From Desarmillaria ectypa (lineage: Eukaryota > Basidiomycota > Agaricomycetes > Agaricales > Physalacriaceae), in assembly GCA_030407005.1 (NCBI GenBank), contig JAUDYN010000001.1:248001-312000 (forward strand): 64,000 nt of DNA, given 5' to 3'. Positions 36,054 to 47,439 of the stretch are shown in pieces. How positions within the stretch are numbered: the first letter of the stretch is position 1; the number at the start of each line of letters is the position of its first letter. Under the pieces are notes generated by a model. It did not search any database and had not been told where the DNA came from. It saw only the letters and a program-made list of their open reading frames with translations. A program made the position numbers and the translations under genes.

Positions 36054-38483
36054 ATGCAAATCCCCATTATGACTGTACGCAATAGATACCAAGGAACCCA
36101 CCGAAAGCTCATCATCGCCTTCGACATAGGGACGACATTTTCTGGCGCCTCGTACGCCATCCTTGACCCTGGCCTCGTGCCAGAGGTACGGGGTGTGACA
36201 AGGTGTGCTTGGGTCCCACGATGTCGGACGGCTAATAGCTTATCCATGTCACTAGGTTTCCTGCCCAGCAAAGAGTCGGTGGCGACTCAAAGATTCCTAG
36301 TATCATATATTATGACAAGGCTGGCGCTGTGCGTGCCGTTGGTGCTGAGGCCACGCAGGAGGCGTTTCTCGAGGAAGCCGAAGACAACGAATTTATCAAG
36401 GTTGAATGGTCAGTATTGCGTGCATACGCCAGAAGTAGATTTTTAATGAAAGTCATTATAGGTTCAAGCTCCACCTGCGGCCTAAGACCCTGGCGGCGTC
36501 CCATATCACCGATGCAGACATTCCGCCGCTTCCAAGAGGGAAGAAAGGAATCGATGTCCTATCCGATTTCCTGAGGTACCTCTTCGAGTGTACTCGCACC
36601 TATATTGTAGAAGCTAATCCTTCTGGGGCGACGTTCTGGGAGTCTGTGAAAGACAACGTCGAATTCGTATTGACTCACCCGAATGGATGGGAAGGACCGC
36701 AGCAGGCTATTATGAGAAGAGCGGCAGTCGTTGCTGGCCTCATTCCGGACGCTTCTTACGGACAGGCGCGACTACAATTCGTCACGGAAGGCGAGGCGAG
36801 CCTCCATTTCTGCATAAACAAAGGAGTTTTGGGCAACCTACAGGTCAGTTTATTTCTTCGTCCTGTCATTCTTTATCGGTGCTCATCCGTTGTACTAGCG
36901 AGGGGACGGTATTATTATTGTCGATGCTGGAGGCGGTACAGTTGACCTCAGTGCTTACGGAAAGACCTCGGAATCCAACACCTTCGAAGAAATTGCGGCC
37001 ACCCAATGTTTGTCTGTCCACCTGCTGTCCTAACGTCTTTTACCTTATTCTTCACAGGTCGTCTACAAGGGTCTGTTTTCGTGGGCCGACGCGCAAGAGC
37101 CTACCTCGAAGGTGAGAGGACATCATCACTGTCATTGATGTGCTCACAGCGCTGGTAGATGAATTGGCCGAATCGAAATTCAAGGGCGAAGAGGACATCA
37201 ATCAAATTGCTGGTGTTTTCGACAAAACGACTAAACTCGGATTCCGCAGTGCATCTGAGCCGCAGTTCATACGCTTCGGCAGTGCTCGGGATAAGGATCT
37301 TAGTGTTGCTATAAGGAATGGGCAAATGAAAATCGCCGGGTGCGTCTCATTGGACAGCAAGGTCGCTCTATCCTGACTTTTAATGCTCAGCGATGTCGTC
37401 GCCAAGTTTTTCGAGCCTTCAGTCACATCCATCATCGAAGCCGTAACAGATCAAATGAAAGAAGCTTCCCAGAACGTTTCTGTAGGCACGCTTTATCACT
37501 CCATTGGCACTTCTATCTTACCATTTGACAGACCATAGTTCTAGTGGGTGGTTTCGCTGCTAGCGACTGGCTTTTTTCCCAGCTGCAACAACAACTCGAA
37601 TCTCGTGGATTATCTATCTGTCGCCCGGATGGGCACGTGTAAGCATTTCTTATCGATGGCTGCTATCATGCCTTAAGATATCGTATAGAAACAAAGCTGT
37701 GGCCGATGGGGCGTTGTCATTCTATCTGGACCACTTCGTTTCCGCTCGAGTCTCTAACTTTACATACGGGATCGAATGTGTCTCAGATTTCCAACATTCC
37801 AAATCCGAGCACCTCGTGCGTGCATCGACAGTAATCCCTATGCCCTCAGGCCGGTCTGTGGTGCCTCATATGTTCAGTCCCATTTTGACGAAGGTGTGTT
37901 CTATTTAAATCGGGGACAGAATCGCACTAACCCACTACTTCTAGGGCACTCGTGTGCAGGAAGAGAAAGAGTTCCACCAGCGTTATTGGCAAGAAGGTTC
38001 ACACATCCGTTCGATGGAAAGCATTTACGTCGACCTCTTGTGTTATCGTGGACCGTCTCCGGCTCCTGATTGGATTGACCTTAACCCTCGTGAGTTTTAA
38101 TCATTTTGCCGACATTGACGTTCTCATCGTTTGGCAACTAGATATGTTTTCCACTCTTTGTACGGTAGAGGCCGACACGTCCGGTATAATGCAAGGCTTG
38201 AGTCTGGAGACGGGACGAGGTGGTCAACGCTTCTATACCCTCAAATTCGACGTCGTTCTCCTGTTTGGGCTGACGGAGCTCAAGGCACAGCTCCAGTGGG
38301 TCGAAAACGTGAGTCACCTCTAACGGGTCTTTTTTCTGTCATCTAATGACGTTCTCTGTTGAAGGGCGAAACAAAACGGTAAGTTTAGTTTCCTCGTATA
38401 TCATTGACGATGTTTTTCTGACAATATCCTGTGGAAGGTGCCCTGCTGTTATTGTGTATGATGATGTCAAAGGGATGAACTAA
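36054..38483 (+). CDS. HSPA12-like Hsp70 copy H2, intact, 603 aa
   Basis: Thirteen exons: 36054-36202, 36256-36408, 36462-36843, 36899-37007, 37058-37111, 37150-37339, 37391-37481, 37532-37638, 37689-37893, 37945-38089, 38142-38308, 38365-38378, 38438-38483. They sum to 604 codons. It carries the Hsp70-type ATPase motifs: phosphate 1 FDIGTTFSG (from residue 23), phosphate 2 VDAGGGTVD (about 236-244) and adenosine motif LVGGFAAS (about 380). A GEASLHFC element sits where canonical Hsp70s have a conserved connecting segment. No canonical substrate-binding domain or EEVD tail is seen. The family is HSPA12-like and predicted to bind ATP; partners are unknown. The intron after the phosphate 1 exon, present in H1, H3 and H4, is absent here. 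The intron at 37112-37149 is only 38 nt. Head-to-head with copy D. Confidence 0.85.
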
Positions 38484-39214
38484 ACAGCGTCTTGTTGTCA
38501 ATTGGTTCATACAGCTTCCTGTATCCTGTATATTGTACTGATCACGGTTCATGTTCCTTCAACTTCAGTTTCTTCGGGCTCTATGTATCACCTTTTTCTC
38601 CGATATAGATTCTGTCACTAATATATTCATGACTGGCCAAAGCGCCAATCAGTCACGCAGATGCCTCTCGATACCCTTCATTCAAGAATACTCGTTATCC
38701 ATTCTTTTCCTTGACACAGGACGTGTTCAGGTTGCGCAAGCCCGGAGTTTCAACCTATATCATACCCCGGCCTTTGGATTGATATTGCGATAGGTACTAC
38801 GTCAGCGCTGGTCGCTCGGTTGTGGAGTCCTGGGCGTTCGCTTTTCGCCTATACAGCTTTCTACCAACTATATGAGATGCCCATCTAATGAAGAGATCGA
38901 GGCTCGACCGCTCATTATTCTGTTTCATCCAAATCAACTTGACCTGACTATTGTGATGGAAGCGCAGCTAACCTATACATGTCATTAGTGGATGCCAAGC
39001 GCGGTCCATTTACTATTTTTACATGCTTCGCGTCCAACGCGGTACTTTGAAATTGGATTGACCTAAGCGTGAATGATGCAGTGATATCCTAAGATATCTT
39101 CGCCCCTCCACAGGATCGCCCACCTCCACGCCCTCTCTTGATCAGAACGGATGCGATACTCAAAAATGTACAACTATTCCGGGACGCTTATTTTCTAGAC
39201 ACAGCCTTGCCACA
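38484..39214. other. Intergenic; contains a duplicate of the H2 upstream element
   Basis: Positions 39075-39099 repeat, with two changes, the GATGCAGTGATATCC...ATATCT element found at 35902-35926 upstream of H2. It precedes the H5 relic. The rest shows no supported gene. Confidence 0.5.
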
Positions 39215-39720
39215 ATGGCCATCACCGCGTTTGACGTTGGTATGCCCGTGTCAAGCGTCTTACACTATCCTGAAACTTCACAAGTACACCGTTACGAGGT
39301 GCACTCGAGTTCCACGATTCCCAATGACTGTCATTTGGCTACATTTATAGGGCAGAGCGTAGAAACCAAGATTGTCAGTACCATTCATTGTGACAAGGAC
39401 GGCACTGTTGGTGCCATAGATACACAGAAGCATTCCCCGAAGCAGCTAGGACATGTCAAAGTCGAACGATTAGCCTATGACATGTGTACGCGGGAAGTAG
39501 ACCTTAAATGAAGGTGATTATAAACTCAGGCTCCGTTTTTGTTCCAAGTCCCTAGCAATGACAATAATGCTGACGTTTCCGAAATGTAATACAAAAGTCG
39601 ATTGCCTCTCCGGCTTTCTGAGATACCTGTTCGAATACGCACATTTATCACGGAAGACCATCCATCCAGAGGGGCGCACCCGTCAGTAAGGACTTGAACT
39701 TGCATAGTCGTCGAAGAGAT
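39215..39720 (+). pseudogene. HSPA12-like Hsp70 relic H5
   Basis: From the ATG at 39215 the frame gives ITAFDVGMPVSSVLHY, corresponding to FDIGTTFSGASYAILDPG of H2. It continues with PETSQVHRYEVH (compare VPEVRGVTR) and an intron-like GTGCAC...TATAG stretch. GQSVETKIVSTIHCDKDGTV follows (compare the SKIPSIIYYDKAGAV segment). Further on, 39590-39690 reads VDCLSGFLRYLFEYAH, like IDVLSDFLRYLFECTR. The phosphate 1 motif is mutated and everything after is lost where the peroxidase cluster begins. It looks like a tandem copy of H2, including part of its promoter, which later decayed. Confidence 0.6.
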
Positions 39721-39792
39721 CATCCCGTATTACTTTTGGGAACTCCGAGTGGCATATTTGATCCTACCAAGCGTGGATTCTGGGGATATTTA

Positions 39793-41624
39793 CTATGACT
39801 ATCAATCAACTAATCAGTAACCTGTAAACAAGCGTCTCGAAAAATTCACTTACACAAGTATCCGGCAAATTACCAGTGGTCTTGTACATGTCCGAGTATT
39901 CTCCCACCGTCACATCAAACGTCGTCGACCACGAATAGATCGGAAGCATGAAATGACCCGTGTATAGCGTGAAGCCGTTGTACGCGTCCGTGTTCCAAAC
40001 ACCCATTGCGGAAGACTCGGTGGCTAGCGAAGGGATGAGCATACCTGCGCGCTCCGTTTTCACGACAACATCTAGTGAGGGATCCGTCAACGAATCAGCA
40101 TTCCGGACCTAGAGTAGCGTCATTGAAAAGCGAGGAAGGACTAGAGGTTAAGACTACTTACGGCTGCAACTACCGTGAGGTTCTGGTTCCCGTTCTCATC
40201 TGTTTCTTGAACCAGACATGAATGCGGCGCGAGGAAAAATATATTATCTTGTATGGGGTATCCGGACCCTCCATTGTCGTACGTCTCCTCTTTCCCAGAG
40301 GACGGGGTGACCGATACATTGAAGGACGAAATACCGCTCGGCACAGCTGCTGAGAAAGTATAAAACTATAGCGTCGTGTTAGCGCACTGCAGACAGATAG
40401 AATAGAGGGTAGTACCTTAAACTTTGCATCAAAGCTATATCCAGTGGAGTGTATTTCTGCGGTGGAGATCATGTTATTCGAAGGAATGTTCTCATCGTGA
40501 TCAGCATAATGTAGCTGAACTATCAGGTCTGTGTCGTTTCGGTCCGATATCAAGACACGAATTTCTCCAGTGAACGTGAGCGTCCCGCTCGAGTCGAATG
40601 TCAACTGAATCGCTACGGGCTTGATAGGAATTGGGTCGATGACCTCCGACAACGTGACGGAAGATGGGACGACCTCAATCATCCGCTGGAGTATAGTCTG
40701 GCAAGTGTTTGCAAACGTGTTCGTATCTGATAACGATTGCATTGTCGCATTGCCGTCCGCTGAGAACACGAGTAGGTCAGAGTTCGTCCGTTCCGGTCCA
40801 ACGACTAAAGGGTTCTCGGTAGTGCCGTCAAGGTAGTCGGTGACGACTGCAGAGTCGAAAGAGCTGAATGTGCTATCGAAGTAGACAGAATTTGTAGAAC
40901 TATTGTCTCCAGTGATGTCAGGAAAGTCGACGCTATGTACACCGCCCAAAGCTAAGGAATAATTGAGATATACGACTTTGGAGAGGGAAAAATGGCGACT
41001 CACTATGACCGCAGGCTACCATTTGGATCATCTCCGTCGCATTGAAGCCCGCCGTCGCGAACCGAGCAACGATGGTATCCAAATCGTCAGTGGGTTGTGG
41101 AACGCCTGCAGGCCCAGCAGTGGTAGCATCGACGCGGCCCGCCCGCATTGCAATCTGTGGGCCACCACAACTCCTTACGGAGACGAATACGCCCAGAGCC
41201 AAAAGGTCGGCCATGGAGATCTGTGCACCGTAAAGACTGTACATGAAACCGAAAGTACCGTCAAATGCGTCTCCCGGATTCTCCGGTCGATCCGTCTCAA
41301 ACATAATTGACGCATCTAGTCCACCAGTTCCATCGGCAGCATTGTGCGTGATCATATCATGGAAAGCAGTTCGAACCTAGAAACCAGTAAGAGTATGGAA
41401 TTTTAACAAGCTGTAAAATTTACCCATTCTGCTGCTGCTTGTCTCCCTTTTCCCAACCCAGCGTCGAAGTTGCACGGAACTACCCCATCTATAATACCAT
41501 ATCTACGATATCCAGCCTGTTGATACATGACACCTTCGAAGTAATCGATTTTCGAGGGCCAGGTATAGGCATACAAGCCAGTCAACGAGGCCAGGAAGAG
41601 CACTGAATGTCCAATGGTAAGCAT
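39793..41624 (-). CDS. Secreted heme peroxidase P1, 524 aa
   Basis: Exons from the 5' end: 41424-41624, 41004-41376, 40416-40951, 40162-40365, 39854-40108, 39793-39798, totalling 525 codons. Residues 1-20 (MLTIGHSVLFLASLTGLYAY) are a signal peptide. The plant-type peroxidase core carries the distal site VRTAFHDM (Arg 69, His 72) and the proximal heme ligand in CGHTLGGVH (His about 191), split by intron 2. Spacing fits cytochrome c peroxidase-like members of the superfamily. Residues about 320-524 form a Ser/Thr/Asn-rich beta-type extension. Family role: H2O2-dependent oxidation outside the cell; substrate unknown. The last exon encodes only Ser and stop. It is first of three tandem copies on this strand and convergent with the H5 relic. 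Confidence 0.87.
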
Positions 41625-41799
41625 GACGCTGTGGTAGCAAACGATGAGAGCACCATGGGGACTTAAAAGGTCGACGAGAGTAGCTGTAGCGCATGGTGAA
41701 TGCCAGGACGAAACTTCGGCGGAATGCGAAGCCCGCACATGGTAATAAAACCGCGGGATAACCAGCCCTTGGTGGCAACATCCTGAAGTTATTGTAGCC

Positions 41800-43214
41800 A
41801 ATCCGTGGTCACCGAATGATCTAGTGAGTGTCCAGAACGTAAGGTCCGTCTTCAACGCTATATTTCCATGAGGTTCTGCCAAGACAAGGCGAGCTGAAGC
41901 CATACCTTAGTTCCGTCGAAATTCCAGACCCATACAGTAAGAACGAGAGAAATAATTCATCTAGAAATTACTGTCAAGGAGCCAGGCAGCGTATACGCGG
42001 GAATTAGAGGTGGATAATGTCCTACGGAAACCGACAACTATGGTGGTAGGAGGTAAAGGAGAATTTGTGAAAATGCCTGACGAACTAAATTTGGATCTAA
42101 AACTGACGTCATAGCTAGACTTTCTCCCTTCCTTACTTCTCCCTTGTTCCTTCTTTGTACAGGTAGAGAAGACTTGTAGTACTCTTTTGGTAAGTCGGAG
42201 CTATCTAAGTTATCGCTACCAGCTTGTTGGAATATTCGAGCGAATACTAGTGATCCGGCATGTCTCGGCACGCTTAGTAAGGAAGGAATCCGGTAGAAAG
42301 TACAAGATTAAGTAGAAACAGTATAAACACATGCACAGGCGGAGGAACCTCCTCGTGAGTTTGTCTACCTAGTGACTAACAACCTAACAGCTGGAGTGCA
42401 ACTACATACAAATCACAATACAGCTGTTGAAATCATCCTTAGCCTCCGATCTTCAGTGAGGCCATCAAAGATAGGTCGAGGATCCATGTCTACAGGTAGT
42501 TGTTTCATTGAAGCATTATTTACTTCTGCGCCGCTGGGTTGTCACATACGAAAGAACTCGTTCTAATTTTGGTACAGTATATAAAACTTTCCGCCTCCCC
42601 TGGGCCTATTTTGATATATAATATCTGTCGCGAACTACCTAACCGCCCAGCTGTATGGAACTCCGCTTTAGCCGCTCTTTCCATTTAATTCTTCTAACAA
42701 GAGGTATGTTATTCAGACGCGTGTCGGTCAACATCAACGTCTACGCGGTTCCATATATCCTTCTGATCCGTGGACCCATATGCACCTGTTCTTCCAGCCG
42801 TGATACTTAGGTCAAGCCTAGAGAGGTTTCTTTGATGCTCTGATATTCCGTGAGGTATTACACGGCATTAGGCTCGCGTATGTCTCACCCGACTCGCGAC
42901 TCATGAGGGATCACGAGACCGTGTCGACCGGTAGCAGTGACTCAGTCTCGGCTGGCGCAGTCAACGAAATGGAAAGAACAATATGCGCGGCTCCAAGGCA
43001 TGAGCCGCAGAAATCCTACTTCTAGCAAAGATTCACCGGTCATTGATATTGTCATTTGTTCCCCAATGCATGACACAGGGCTTCTACGTTTACATGCCAC
43101 AGTCAAAGTGAAGCCCTCCCCAAGTCCATGGCGCTCGAAAAAAACGTGTTACGGTAGACGCCCTGTGTCATATTCATTCCGTCGAACTGGACGGAGGTGA
43201 ATTTCACGATACTA
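41800..43214. other. Intergenic between peroxidases P1 and P2
   Basis: Upstream of P1, sequence up to about 41890 resembles the upstream regions of P2, P3 and the fourth relic. From about 41950 to 43214 I see no supported gene, only short frames. Confidence 0.45.
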
Positions 43215-45049
43215 CTATGACTGCAAATCATCGATCAGAAATAATACCACCGAGTTTTCAGCGGGGTCCACTTACACAAGTACCCGCCATACCACCAGAG
43301 GACTTGAACGAGTCGGAATATTCTCCCACCATCACATCAAACGTCGTCGACCACGAATAGATCGGAAGACTGAAATGACCGGTGTATAGCGTAAAGCCAT
43401 CGTAGGCATCCGTGTTCCAGATATCCATTGCGGAAGACTCCACGGCTAATGAAGGGACTGGTATACCAACACGCTCCGTCTTCACCACAACATCGAACGA
43501 AGGATTCGTCAGCGAGTCATCATTGCGGACCTGTACCGAAACCGTTACCAAAGAAACATCAAGATATAGAACGAAATTACTTACTGCTGCAACAGCTGTC
43601 AGGTTCCAGTTCCCATTCTCATCCACTTCTTGTACGAGACACGAATGCGACGAAACGAAAAAGATGTTGTCCTGTACGGGATACCCGAAACCTCCGTTAT
43701 CATACACCTCCTCTCCACCAGAGGAAGGGGTGACCGATACGTTGAAGGACGATATGCCATTCGGTACCGTCGCTGAAAAGGTGTAGAACTACAACACCAT
43801 GTTAATGAAGCTCAGAGAAATAGAACGGAGGATGATCATTGATACCTGGAAATTCACACCTAAACCATATCCGGTGCGAGGTGCCACTACGGTGGAGACC
43901 GTGTTATTAGAGGGAATGTTTCCCTCATGGTCAGCATAATGCAGTTGAACCGTAAGGTTGGTGTCAACTCGGTCTGATACCAAGACACGGATCTCTCCTG
44001 TAAATGCAAGAGCACCGCTCGAGTCGAACGTCATTTGAATCGCTACGGGCTTGATGGGGATTGGCTCAATGACATCGGAAAGTGTGACAGACGAAGGAAC
44101 GACCTCGATCATTCGCTGAAGGATATCCTTGCAGGTGGTTGTAAAGGACTCATCGTCTGATAATGACCGCATCGTCACATTCCCATCCGCCGAGAACACA
44201 AGGAGGTCGGAATTTGACCCGTCTGGTCCCACGACCAAAGGATTGTCAGTGGTTCCATCCAGGTACTCTGTAACGACCGCGGTGTCAAAAGAGTTGAAGG
44301 TATTGTCAAAGTGAACGAAGTTGGTAGAGCTGTCATTACCAGTGATATTGGGAAAGTCAACGCCATGTATACCACCCAAAGCTGAGCAATGATTGAGATA
44401 TGAAGGCTCTGGAGAGGAAATGGCGACTCACTATGTCCGCAGGCCACCATTTGTATCATATCCGACGTATTGAAACCTGCCGTGGCAAACTGTGCAACGA
44501 TAGTATCCAAGTCATCCGTTGGCTCTGGAACTCCGGCAGGCCCGGCACTGGCAGCATCGATACGGCCCCCTCGCATAGCAATAAGCGGTCCACCACAACT
44601 GCCGACGGCAAGGTAAACGGCCAGAGCAAAAAGGTCCGCCATGGAAGTCTGTTTGTTGTAATAGTTGATCATAAAATTCATAGTCCCGTTGAACGCTGCT
44701 CCCGGATTCTCTGGTCGGTCCATCTCAAACATGATTGATGCATCCATTCCTCCGGTTCCGTCAGTCGTATTGTGCGTTATCATGTCGTGGAATGCAGTGC
44801 GGACCTGAAAAGCAATAAGAACAGATTTACGGGGGACGCTGGCAAACACACCCATTCCGCTGCGGCCTGCCTCCCTTCTCCAGCACTCGAGAACCCGCAT
44901 GGGTTCACCCCATCGATGACACCATACCTACGATATCCAGCCTGTTGATATATTAAACCTTCCAGGTAGTCGATATTCGAAGGCCAGGTGTAGGCGCACA
45001 CCACAGTCAACGCGGCCAGGAAAGCTAGCGAACGTCCAATGGTAGGCAT
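43215..45049 (-). CDS. Secreted heme peroxidase P2, 523 aa
   Basis: Exons from the 5' end: 44852-45049, 44432-44804, 43846-44381, 43585-43788, 43276-43530, 43215-43220. Exons 2 to 6 have exactly the same lengths as in P1 and P3 (373, 536, 204, 255, 6). It has a signal peptide (MPTIGRSLAFLAALTVVCAY), distal VRTAFHDM, the conserved DGTGGMDASIMFEMDRPEN segment, and a proximal CGHTLGGIHG whose Thr codon is formed across intron 2. As in P1, a long C-terminal extension follows. It is the most divergent of the three in the exon 3 region. A TATA box lies 33 bp upstream of the ATG, so the leader must be very short. Confidence 0.87.
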
Positions 45050-45081
45050 AATATTTTTGTAGTAGTACGAGAACCGCAAGA

Positions 45082-45088
45082 CTTTATA
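45082..45088 (-). promoter_or_regulatory. TATA box of peroxidase P2
   Basis: The minus strand reads TATAAAG 33 bp before the ATG. TATAAT (P3) and TATAAAT (fourth relic) occupy similar places. Confidence 0.6.
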
Positions 45089-45484
45089 AGGCAAGTGAAG
45101 GTGGTTCCTGAGTGGCTGTAGCGCATGACGAATGGCGGGACGAAACCCCCGGCAGAAAGTGGGGATGCCATGTCGAGAAGCCCAAGAAGATCAACGGCAG
45201 AATAAGCCCGTTCATGGCAACTCCCGATTTTGAGAAGGATTGCAGCCAATCCGAGATCGTTCAATGGTCAAGCGAGCTTGCAGAACGTAATCAACGAAGT
45301 ACTGCAAAAACAAGACCAGAAGGAGCCATGCGCTGTTTCCGTCGGAATCCCGGGCGTTCGTCTATCATTTTTGAAAGCTTCTTCCAGTCCAGCATATGTG
45401 TAGAAATTCGAGCTGCACAATGTCCTGCAGATACCGATGATGTGATTGTATGAGGCAAAGGACAATGCATTTCAACCAAATTTA

Positions 45485-45530
45485 CTATGACTGCCAAATT
45501 GCTGATCAGCAACTGTCCGATAGTCAGCAT
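45485..45530 (-). pseudogene. Fourth peroxidase reduced to start, last intron end and last exon
   Basis: The ATG at 45530 and six codons (MLTIGQ, like MLTIGHS of P1) run directly into the end of the last peroxidase intron and its terminal TCATAG exon (45485-45490). All internal exons are gone. The upstream 250 bp (to about 45790) still match the P1 and P3 promoters, including GAAACTTCGGCGGAATG on the + strand and a TATAAAT box at 45571-45577. It is best explained as an internal deletion within a full copy. Confidence 0.75.
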
Positions 45531-45570
45531 GACGCTGTGGTACGTAGTGAACAATGAGGGCACCATAAAT

Positions 45571-45577
45571 ATTTATA
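45571..45577 (-). promoter_or_regulatory. TATA box of the deleted fourth peroxidase
   Basis: The minus strand reads TATAAAT 41 bp before the ATG of the relic. The promoter survives although the gene body is lost. Confidence 0.5.
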
Positions 45578-45799
45578 AGGTCGACGAGGGTTGCTGTAGC
45601 GTGCGGTGAATGCCAGAACGAAACTTCGGCGGAATGCAAGTCGCACGCAAAGGAGGGCAACGGGAGAACAAGCCCGTTCGTGGCAACGCTCCCAAGCCAC
45701 TGCAGCCAATCCAAGCGAACTTGCAGAACGTAAGGGCCGCCTTCAAATTGTGGGGTTCTGCCAAGACAAAGCGAGCTGAAGCCACTGTCTCTCAGGCCT

Positions 45800-46312
45800 C
45801 AGTTCCGACAAACTTCCGGCACTACAAGAGCAAACCATCCGCCCATCATCGATTCATCCTCCAGCATTGAATGCACGCCAAAGTTTAAGCTGGACGACGT
45901 CCTGTGACATGGTAGTGGTGGTAGGAGGCAAAAGTGAAATTATCATTATCTTACAAAATTGCTTTGGACATGAAACCGATCACTCGAGTTTTGCCACCGG
46001 CGAAGGAGCGGCAGGCGTTACCCTCGTTCGCGTTGTCGATCCTAAACAGGCCTGAAAAAATAGATTTTACTGCATGAGGTCGATTCCTATGGTATTTCGG
46101 CCTGAAGAGTCCAAAAAGTAGTCACCGAAGGCTGCAAATTTACGGGGAGCTACGAAAGAATTAATATAGTGCTTCATAAGGCGTGGGAATTCGATATATT
46201 AACATGATATAAATAACTTCCACGCTCGTTTCCTCAGCGTAACATTTCAGATGATGGCATGCCCTTTATATCTGTATAGACTTGATTCCAATGACTTATA
46301 ATGTCCTGAAAT
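45800..46312. other. Intergenic, no supported gene
   Basis: Short frames only, between the fourth-peroxidase promoter and the decayed oxidase. N-terminal parts of the oxidase may be hidden here but I cannot align them. Confidence 0.4.
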
Positions 46313-47439
46313 CTTGGCAGGGCGTATGCGCAGAAACCTCATGGGTTGCGTCGTTAGGGGTGAGTTACTGAACGGTGTGAACTGGTTTCATAAAGGCTGG
46401 CACAAGTGTAGGCCAACAATCTCAGTTTCGATGTCGACGAAGGTGGCTTTTCCGAGGACAATCTTCTCTCTATCTGTCAGCGAGGATTCAAAACTCTGAT
46501 CCAGCTGGAGGCCCAAGAATTTTTGCAGCCCGAGCAGGTCGTCTTTGATTCGAGAGTCACAACGATCACGTATTCAACCGACGGGGTCCAGGTAACACTA
46601 GCGAACAGTGGTACGATTGAAGGAGATTATGTGCATCTTTAGTCTTGGTGTCCTATAAGACGATGTTGTACGGTTCCGGCCTCCCCTTCCGGCCTATGAA
46701 GTGGAAGCGATTCAGACCATGACAATAGACACATATACGAAAATCTTTTTGAAGTTTCCTAAAAAGTTCTGGTTCGACACAGAGGTGAGTTTGTTTCAAT
46801 ATGTACTAAAATAGTGTACTGACCTCATGCAATAGCTAGCCCTCTATGCGGATCCGACACCGGGCACATATCCGGTTTGGCAGTCGCTAGATCATCCGGG
46901 ATTTCTCTCCGGGTCTGGACTTAGTTTTACAACGGTAACGGTCAGTGTGGCGCCACGACCAGATCTCGTTTCACTGAAGTGCATTTTTACAGGGCGACTG
47001 GTCCCAGAGAATAAAGACATTGGCGTACGACCAAGTAAAGCGTGAAGCTTTGGACGTTCTCCAACACATGTTCCCAGATACCACTATTCAGAGCCTACTG
47101 ACTTCTATTCCCGCTATGGAACGCCGATCCCCTTTACAGCGGATCATATTCCAACTGACCTCCATCGTTTTTTAGTGGGCACCAGGAGAACCCTCGAGCA
47201 AATGCCGACAGGCTATACTTTGCTGGGGAAGCGACGAGCCAGAAATATTTAGGTGAGTGGGAGATCGCAGCCATTGACTAAGTCATGCGTCTGACATGCG
47301 ATCAACAGGATATTTGCACGGTGCATACGACGAAGGTGTTAATGTAGCGAAGACAATAGTGGCATGCATCAAAGATAACGAATGTGTTGAATTGCAACAT
47401 GTGAAGGATGTAGAGAACGCATTCTCATACCAGATATGA
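46313..47439 (+). pseudogene. Decayed flavin amine oxidase (polyamine oxidase type)
   Basis: Pieces in changing frames follow the C-terminal two thirds of fungal polyamine oxidases: NGVNWFHKGW, FSEDNLLSICQRGFKTLI, VTTITYSTDGVQVTL, FSLGVL-stop-DDVVRFRPPLPAYEV, IFLKFPKKFWF, ALYADPTPGTYPVWQSLDH, GDWSQRI, LWNADPLYSGSYSN-stop, ADRLYFAGEATSQKYLG and HGAYDEGVNVAKTI. The last two form the FAD-binding end. Introns with good GT...AG ends remain (46783-46838, 46939-46992, about 47250-47308). Lesions include a frameshift after EGDY near 46630, a TAA in place of a codon after GVL, and a frameshift and TGA near 47100-47160. The N-terminal FAD-binding motif is not found. The family oxidises spermine or spermidine derivatives. 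Confidence 0.8.

Noticed and set aside
38780..38900. DIAIGTT-like peptide considered as another Hsp70 phosphate-1 relic
   Set aside because: Only six residues resemble the motif and no following family segment aligns, unlike H5.
43276..43530. Short tails read after the Cys codon in the peroxidase frames (VSG..., VSEFF...)
   Set aside because: These are intron read-through. The tails differ among copies, while the downstream CAG/TAG|TCATAG is conserved in all.
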